Shown here one piece after another: positions 59,485-64,000 of a stretch of DNA of 64,000 bases (the stretch's first letter is position 1; each line of letters begins with the position of its first letter). The position numbers were made by a program, and so were the translations under genes. Below the pieces are notes generated by a model. That model saw nothing but the letters and a program-made list of their open reading frames with translations, was not told the DNA's origin and ran no database searches. The stretch comes from Cryomorpha sp963741985 (GTDB taxonomy: Bacteria > Bacteroidota > Bacteroidia > Flavobacteriales_D > Cryomorphaceae): positions 310,001-374,000 of the forward strand of contig CAVUKD010000003.1 of the NCBI GenBank assembly GCA_963741985.1, written 5' to 3'.

Positions 59485-60366
59485 TTATTTCCTTTTCAAA
59501 ATTTCGTAATTGCGGTAGCTCATATCCACTCCGAGGTATTTTTTGAGAGCACCCTTTAACTGATCTTTTGTACTCTTCCCTTTTCGGGAAATATCGTGAT
59601 CGAATTGCCAGTTTATAGCATCAATCCTTTTCTTCATCACTTCTGGATGGGTTCCATCAAAACGTCTCAATTCGCGCACATGACTTTCGTAATCGAAATT
59701 GTCGACTTTTTCAATATTCTGATCAATCCACTGATCATCGTGCCATAGCTTATTGAAATTCTCACGTTTCTTTTGCATCGCCCATGGATTTTTAACCCAA
59801 CCGTAATGATATACATATGCATCAATCGGAATGACCTTTAACTTCTGATTATCTCCTTTTCGAAATCCCTGGGCGTCGCGGTAGGAATAGATAGCAGGGT
59901 TATTCTTTATCACACGGATTTCGTGTGCATACCAATTGGCGCTTGCGCCCACATAATCGTATGATCCATAGAAATGAAGGTAGTGAAAGAGCAGACCGTC
60001 CACTTCTTCGTCCTCTTTATATTTCTCCATAGCCGCCTTTATAACAGGCAGATACTTTTCGTGAACCACTTCATCGCCCTGAATATAAAATGCCCAATCG
60101 GTATCCGCACTTATTTCAGCGAAAGCTTTATCGGTTTCTATGGCGAGCACTTTCCCGCCTTCACGGAGGGATTCATCCCATACGGTTTCTACTATTCGGA
60201 TTTTCTCGCGATGGACGGATTGAATCAATTCCAACGTTGCATCTTCGCTTTTGCCGACAGCTACTATTACCTCATCACAAATTGGAAGAATGGATTGAAT
60301 AGCCTCCACGACCGGATAGTCGTAGATGAGCGCGTTTTTCACGAAAGTGAATCCTGATATTTTCAT
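59485..60366 (-). CDS. Family 2-like glycosyltransferase
   Basis: ATG at 60366 gives MKISGFTFVKNALIYDYP, the GT2 entry strand; the product is 293 residues. ICDEVIVAVGKSEDAT and the nucleotide-sugar metal site in WAFYIQGDEVVHEKYL (QGDE in place of a DxD) are in the expected order. HEIRVIKNNPAIYSYRDAQG and YVYHYGWVKNP complete the pattern seen in TPR-less GT2 relatives. It probably transfers a sugar to an envelope glycan or lipid in the cytoplasm; donor and acceptor are unknown. It is tightly followed by rluF. Confidence 0.8.
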   Translation of the reverse strand: MKISGFTFVKNALIYDYPVVEAIQSILPICDEVIVAVGKSEDATLELIQSVHREKIRIVETVWDESLREGGKVLAIETDKAFAEISADTDWAFYIQGDEVVHEKYLPVIKAAMEKYKEDEEVDGLLFHYLHFYGSYDYVGASANWYAHEIRVIKNNPAIYSYRDAQGFRKGDNQKLKVIPIDAYVYHYGWVKNPWAMQKKRENFNKLWHDDQWIDQNIEKVDNFDYESHVRELRRFDGTHPEVMKKRIDAINWQFDHDISRKGKSTKDQLKGALKKYLGVDMSYRNYEILKRK

Positions 60367-60441
60367 AATTCGTGGGCAAAGATAAGAATTCGTGAGTTTG
60401 CCTCCCTTAGGCATGTCAACAAGATTCTACGAGGTTGAAAA

Positions 60442-61170
60442 CTATTGAATACTCAATTCTGCAAGCCTGTTATAATGCTCCTGGCATTCCTCAAGCAGCG
60501 GTTTCAACCTTTCGGGAAATGGAGCCAGCTTTGGCGCGTAGTTTTGAAAACCTGTTGATTTATGCACGTTTCCATACCAATGATCGGCCCATACTCCATC
60601 TTCGGGAATAGGGCCGGCAGGCCAGTTTAGCATGGATTTATCGAAAGGAATGCACAACGCATCACAGAGTTTTCTCAAAACGGTCTCCGGATTTTCAAGC
60701 AATTTGCGACTATCGAGAACTATCGGCGGTTGTCCGAGATCATCCAGATATTCGAAGAGTTGAGAATGCATGGCGTATCCCACATCCATCATAGTTGGAT
60801 TTTCAATTTCTTTGGCGTAGGATGGCAACATATCCAACGGATCGCGGGTAAGGATAATGCTCCGCATGTCTTTTAAAAACGACCAATCCAAGTGTACCAA
60901 ATGATGGGTCATTTGCTTGAAAAACAGGACCGGCTTTTCATCGCATTCCCTCATAAATCTCACCACTTTATCGCCATCATTTTCCATGGTGGTGAGAATT
61001 CTTGACGACATTGGATGGTAGTTTTTGGCATCCGTATTTTTCAGATAATGCCCATAAAGCGGCTCATCAAAAACCTTGGCGTCGCTTCTTTGCGCAAACG
61101 AATACATCAAAGCCGTAGAAATATTTCGTGGTCCCGACCAAAGGCAAATTCGTGTAATGGAATCTTTCAT
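60442..61170 (-). CDS. Sulfotransferase-like protein paired with a class IV aminotransferase
   Basis: A 242-residue P-loop protein of the sulfotransferase superfamily. LWSGPRNISTALMYSFAQR is the PAPS 5'-phosphosulfate loop, and ILTRDPLDMLPSYAKEI is the 3'-phosphate site. WADHWYGNVHKSTGFQNY near the C-terminus is conserved in a branch known from plants, where the same domain is fused to a branched-chain-aminotransferase-like domain. Here the aminotransferase gene lies just upstream, three bases away. The acceptor is unknown, and the conventional catalytic role in this branch is not established. Confidence 0.82.
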   Translation of the reverse strand: MKDSITRICLWSGPRNISTALMYSFAQRSDAKVFDEPLYGHYLKNTDAKNYHPMSSRILTTMENDGDKVVRFMRECDEKPVLFFKQMTHHLVHLDWSFLKDMRSIILTRDPLDMLPSYAKEIENPTMMDVGYAMHSQLFEYLDDLGQPPIVLDSRKLLENPETVLRKLCDALCIPFDKSMLNWPAGPIPEDGVWADHWYGNVHKSTGFQNYAPKLAPFPERLKPLLEECQEHYNRLAELSIQ

Positions 61171-61173
61171 TAT

Positions 61174-62097
61174 TTAGTTGCTTAATCTTTCCACTTCACG
61201 ATCCATCAATTCGTAATAGTGCTGACGCAATTTTCGGGTCATAGTTCCGAAGCTTCCTTTTCCAATCGTTCGACCATCTATATTTATAACCGGAGTAACA
61301 CCCCCGAAAGTCCCTGTTACGAAAGCTTCATCTGCACTGTAGACATCAAAAAGTGAAAATTCTTTCTCGTGAGATTTTATCTGATTTTCGTTGCAAACAC
61401 GGATAATATTCTGCCTCGTAATTCCATTCATGCAATAGGCACCTGTAGACGTGAGCACTTCGCCGTTTTTCACGATAAAAAAGTTCGTAGCATTGCAGGT
61501 CGCGACCATTCCATGTGGATCGAGCATCAGTGCTTCATCGGCTCCTGCCTCAATAGCTTGAATGAGCGCCTGCACTTCGTGGATCTTGCTATGGCAATTA
61601 AGCCTGGGGTCAAGATAGTCGGGATATCCTCTGCGGATGGTGCTTGTAAAAAGCCTAATTCCTTTTTCAATAGAAGTGTCATCTGCCTGCTTATGTTCGG
61701 CGATAATGACCAGATTAGGCCCTGAAATAGTGAGGCGTGGATCTTGAGAAGGTGTTTTCTTCATTCCGCGGGTTACCATAAAGCGGATATGAACATTATC
61801 CGTCATTTTATTGACCTCAATGGTATCAATAATTTTATCGACCAATTCTGCTTTCGACATTTTCAAATCCATTCCAACGGATGCCGCCGCTGCCCATAGT
61901 CGATTGAGATGCTGATCCAGAAATACCAGTTGCCCTTTGTGCAGTCGTACAGCTTCCCAAATACCATCGCCCACCAGATAACCGCTATCAAAAACTGAGA
62001 TTTTTGCATCTTTTCGCGGAAGCATTTCTCCATTTACATAAATGAGGATTTCGTCATTTCTGGGATCATCTATCGCATTGTGTGTACCGTGAATCAT
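61174..62097 (-). CDS. Class IV aminotransferase (BCAT / D-amino-acid transaminase-like)
   Basis: A 307-residue fold type IV PLP enzyme. YVNGEMLPRKDAKISVFDSG is the family opening, the Schiff-base Lys is in NCHSKIHEVQALIQAIEAG, and the PLP phosphate loop is VATCNATNFFIVKNG, with GTFGGVTPVINIDGRTIG near the end. It could act on branched-chain or D-amino acids. It is followed after three bases by the sulfotransferase-like gene, suggesting a shared pathway. Confidence 0.9.
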   Translation of the reverse strand: MIHGTHNAIDDPRNDEILIYVNGEMLPRKDAKISVFDSGYLVGDGIWEAVRLHKGQLVFLDQHLNRLWAAAASVGMDLKMSKAELVDKIIDTIEVNKMTDNVHIRFMVTRGMKKTPSQDPRLTISGPNLVIIAEHKQADDTSIEKGIRLFTSTIRRGYPDYLDPRLNCHSKIHEVQALIQAIEAGADEALMLDPHGMVATCNATNFFIVKNGEVLTSTGAYCMNGITRQNIIRVCNENQIKSHEKEFSLFDVYSADEAFVTGTFGGVTPVINIDGRTIGKGSFGTMTRKLRQHYYELMDREVERLSN

Positions 62098-62291
62098 ACT
62101 ATTTGATTTTTGAAAGTGGGAATATCCGCAAAGTTTCTTGGGGAAATAAATAATTCGAAAAAAATCTTGGGGAACACTTGTTTGTGAATCGAATTAAAAA
62201 ACAGATGTAATCACTTCATTAACAAATAACTGATTCGGCTATAAGCTTAAACAAATATAAAATATCCGGGTTAATTATACAATGAATCGCA

Positions 62292-62621
62292 ATGCAGCGA
62301 TTACAAGAAAAACAGTACAACGTGCTAAAATACGGATTATTGGTGCGGCTGAAAGCGAAACCCGGAAAAGAGTCAGAAGTTCAAAAATTCATTAAAGGTG
62401 TCCTTCCTTTAGCGGAAGCCGAAAAGAAAACAATCACTTGGTACTCCATAAAAATCAGTGATTCAGAATTTGGAATTTTCGATAGCTTCGAATCCGAGGA
62501 AGGTAGAAATGCACATCTTAATGGCGAAATTGCTAAAGCTTTGATGCAAAATGCTTCGAACCTTTTGGCGGAAGATCCGAAAATTGAAAAAGTGGATATT
62601 TTGTCTACAAAGCGATCTTAA
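62292..62621 (+). CDS. ABM-domain protein (antibiotic biosynthesis monooxygenase / YgiN type)
   Basis: A 109-residue ferredoxin-like dimeric alpha+beta barrel protein: KYGLLVRLKAKPGKESEVQKF, TWYSIKISDSEFGIFDSF and SEEGRNAHLNGEIAKAL are the usual strand, helix and loop pieces. Such proteins are cofactor-free quinol monooxygenases or related enzymes. It is divergent from the aminotransferase gene and convergent with the response regulator gene. Function in vivo unknown. Confidence 0.85.
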   Translation: MQRLQEKQYNVLKYGLLVRLKAKPGKESEVQKFIKGVLPLAEAEKKTITWYSIKISDSEFGIFDSFESEEGRNAHLNGEIAKALMQNASNLLAEDPKIEKVDILSTKRS

Positions 62622-62675
62622 AGCTTACGAGGCACCGTTTATTATTAAAGATTTCAAATAGCGTGCGATTACGCT

Positions 62676-63083
62676 CTAACTTGGTTGTGCAAACAAGTTG
62701 TGCAGATTTTCCACGGTCAGTGGTTTATTCAAATATCCGAGAATATTATATCCCTGAATTCGTGCAATATCAGTGGGATTTGAAGAAGAGGTGAGAATTA
62801 CAATTTTTATTTTCTGTTTGGAAGTGAAGTCAAGTTTGCCGAATTCATCCAAAAATTCGAAACCATTCATCACCGGCATATTCAAATCCAGAAATATCAG
62901 GTCGGGACAACTTGGAGCAATATATACTACTTTGCAATTGCCTTCGATAAAATCGAGTGCTTCCTTGCCGTTGTGTACGAGATGTGCATGTTCTGTGAGG
63001 CTTGCCGCTTCGATTATTTTTTCGTTGATAAAACAACTAATCGGATCATCGTCCACTAACAAAATGCAATTAAATTTTCTCAT
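62676..63083 (-). CDS. Single-domain response regulator
   Basis: Start at 63083 gives MRKFNCILLVDDDPISCFIN and a 135-residue CheY-like receiver with nothing after it. The phosphoacceptor Asp is in LIFLDLNMPVMNGFEFLDEF, with the switch Ser/Thr in IVILTSSSNPTD and the Lys in GYLNKPLTVENL. Single-domain receivers of this kind relay phosphate to other proteins. The histidine kinase gene lies 89 bases upstream on the same strand, a likely partner. Confidence 0.92.
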   Translation of the reverse strand: MRKFNCILLVDDDPISCFINEKIIEAASLTEHAHLVHNGKEALDFIEGNCKVVYIAPSCPDLIFLDLNMPVMNGFEFLDEFGKLDFTSKQKIKIVILTSSSNPTDIARIQGYNILGYLNKPLTVENLHNLFAQPS

Positions 63084-63172
63084 ATGCTTTTGATAGGTAC
63101 GCTTTTGAAAGGCTGTCTTCAAGTGAGCCCTACGAAATTACCAAAATATCTGCATCGAAATTGTATTTTATA

Positions 63173-63985
63173 TTATTTTGTAAAAAACAGCGTAAAAATA
63201 GTTCCCTTCCCAATTTCACTGTCTACTGAAATGTCCCCACCGTTTCGTTCAAGAATACGACGTACAATATATAGCCCCAATCCGGAACCGTCAACATTAT
63301 CATTGAACCGCCAAAACATATCATATATCACGTCCCCATATTTATCTAGGTCTATTCCGAGACCGTTGTCTTCAATTGTTAAAATGGACCCATTATCGAG
63401 GTGCTTAGATTCGATAATAATTACTAACTTTCGATCAAAAGAGCGGTATTTAACGGCATTGTAAATAAGATTTTGGAGAATACTCGTCAGCCCCTGTCTG
63501 GAAAAAAAGATCGTTTTGACCTGAAGTTTTCTGATAAGTTCGAACTCTTCTGATTCTTTCATAATCTGGTTATCCAAGAGTATAATATTCAGGAGTTCAT
63601 TAATATTTAATTCTTCAAAATCGTTATAAGGATCCCTATCAATGCGGATCATGTTTTCGATATCCTGCATCGTTCGCGCAAGAGATTGAAGAGAAGATTC
63701 CATTTTATCCAGTACGCTTTCGTGAAATGAATTCAAATCAGCTGAATGCATTCTGGCAACATTTACCAAACCTTGCATATTATTCACAGGTGCTTTCAAA
63801 TCATGAGAGGTGGCATAGATGAATTGATCAAGCTGTTGATTGGTTTCTGTAAGACTCATGTTTTTTATCTGCAAAGCATTATTCAGGCCTTTCATATCGC
63901 GGATCACTCTTCGGAAAAACCAAGTAAGTATAACGAAGATAAAGGTGATCATTAAAATATTAACCCAAAATAAAACGTTATTCAT
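63173..63985 (-). CDS. Membrane-anchored sensor histidine kinase
   Basis: A 270-residue kinase. One N-terminal membrane helix (about residues 4-24) is followed by a coiled linker and the HisKA domain, with the phosphorylated His in YATSHDLKAPVNNMQGLV. The ATPase domain has the N box in LQNLIYNAVKYRS, G1 in IEDNGLGIDLD, and G2 in GSGLGLYIVRRILERN. There is no periplasmic or PAS sensor domain, so the signal must come through the membrane helix or another protein. The 3' neighbour encodes a stand-alone receiver. Confidence 0.93.
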   Translation of the reverse strand: MNNVLFWVNILMITFIFVILTWFFRRVIRDMKGLNNALQIKNMSLTETNQQLDQFIYATSHDLKAPVNNMQGLVNVARMHSADLNSFHESVLDKMESSLQSLARTMQDIENMIRIDRDPYNDFEELNINELLNIILLDNQIMKESEEFELIRKLQVKTIFFSRQGLTSILQNLIYNAVKYRSFDRKLVIIIESKHLDNGSILTIEDNGLGIDLDKYGDVIYDMFWRFNDNVDGSGLGLYIVRRILERNGGDISVDSEIGKGTIFTLFFTK

Positions 63986-64000
63986 TTTACGTGACGTCTG

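Overview
The window reads as a chromosomal segment of a heterotrophic, probably facultatively denitrifying member of the Bacteroidota. Supporting signs are promoter -7 boxes of the TAnnTTTG type, A-rich leaders without Shine-Dalgarno sequences, many lipoproteins, SCO and M13 proteins typical of the phylum, a type IX secretion C-terminal domain, and an NirK with a fused cytochrome c. GC content is moderate. I see no rRNA, tRNA, CRISPR array, transposase or phage gene. Genus cannot be read from the sequence.

Layout: 1-4.5 kb holds the 3' end of a vanadium-haloperoxidase-family gene, a small lipoprotein, and single minus-strand genes (GNAT acetyltransferase, FMN reductase, outer-membrane barrel, metallo-beta-lactamase-fold lipoprotein). 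5.0-14.0 kb is a periplasmic/cell-wall unit: a giant alpha-2-macroglobulin lipoprotein, a previously easy-to-miss 55-residue two-helix membrane protein, penicillin-binding protein 1C and a SanA/YdcF-like protein. 14.1-15.2 kb is accessory sequence: a decayed small-gene pair and a striking array of 43-bp-phased repeats in front of the next operon.

15.2-26.1 kb is a complete reductive pyrimidine catabolism operon: NCS1 transporter, dihydropyrimidine dehydrogenase (PreT/PreA), dihydropyrimidinase, beta-ureidopropionase, beta-alanine aminotransferase and malonate/methylmalonate semialdehyde dehydrogenase. It is interrupted by an AT-rich gene for a coiled-coil protein with a PD-(D/E)XK-nuclease-like C-terminus, followed by a palindrome of the kind seen beside mobile cassettes.

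27.3-43.4 kb is a carbohydrate block. A GH15 glucoamylase-like gene and glucokinase run on the plus strand and converge on a long minus-strand series: class I fructose-bisphosphate aldolase, type II NADH dehydrogenase, transketolase, RpiB, transaldolase, a HAD phosphatase, Gnd, Zwf, 6-phosphogluconolactonase and Pgi. Together they would take glucan to glucose-6-phosphate and through the oxidative and non-oxidative pentose phosphate pathway.

43.9-46.2 kb holds small membrane proteins, a lipoprotein, a deoxyribonucleotidase and a nested inverted-repeat array. 46.2-50.5 kb is a nitrite-reduction unit: NirK-cytochrome c fusion, a formylglycine-generating-enzyme-like protein, SCO and an alginate-export-type porin, with two palindromes overlapping the nirK promoter. 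50.7-64 kb carries an EamA transporter, a luciferase-like oxidoreductase, an aldo/keto reductase, two tandem M13 peptidase paralogues with duplicated promoters and terminators, a stand-alone T9SS sorting domain, RluF, a glycosyltransferase, a sulfotransferase-aminotransferase pair, an ABM monooxygenase-like protein, and a response regulator/histidine kinase pair.

Short dispersed repeats fill many intergenic gaps. The points most worth following are the 43-bp-phased repeats, the nuclease-like gene inside the pyrimidine operon, the long insertion in the NCS1 transporter, the Glu-to-Gln change at the expected catalytic acid of the GH15 protein, the sulfotransferase-aminotransferase pair (a fusion in plants) and the apparent frameshift at the porin signal peptide.
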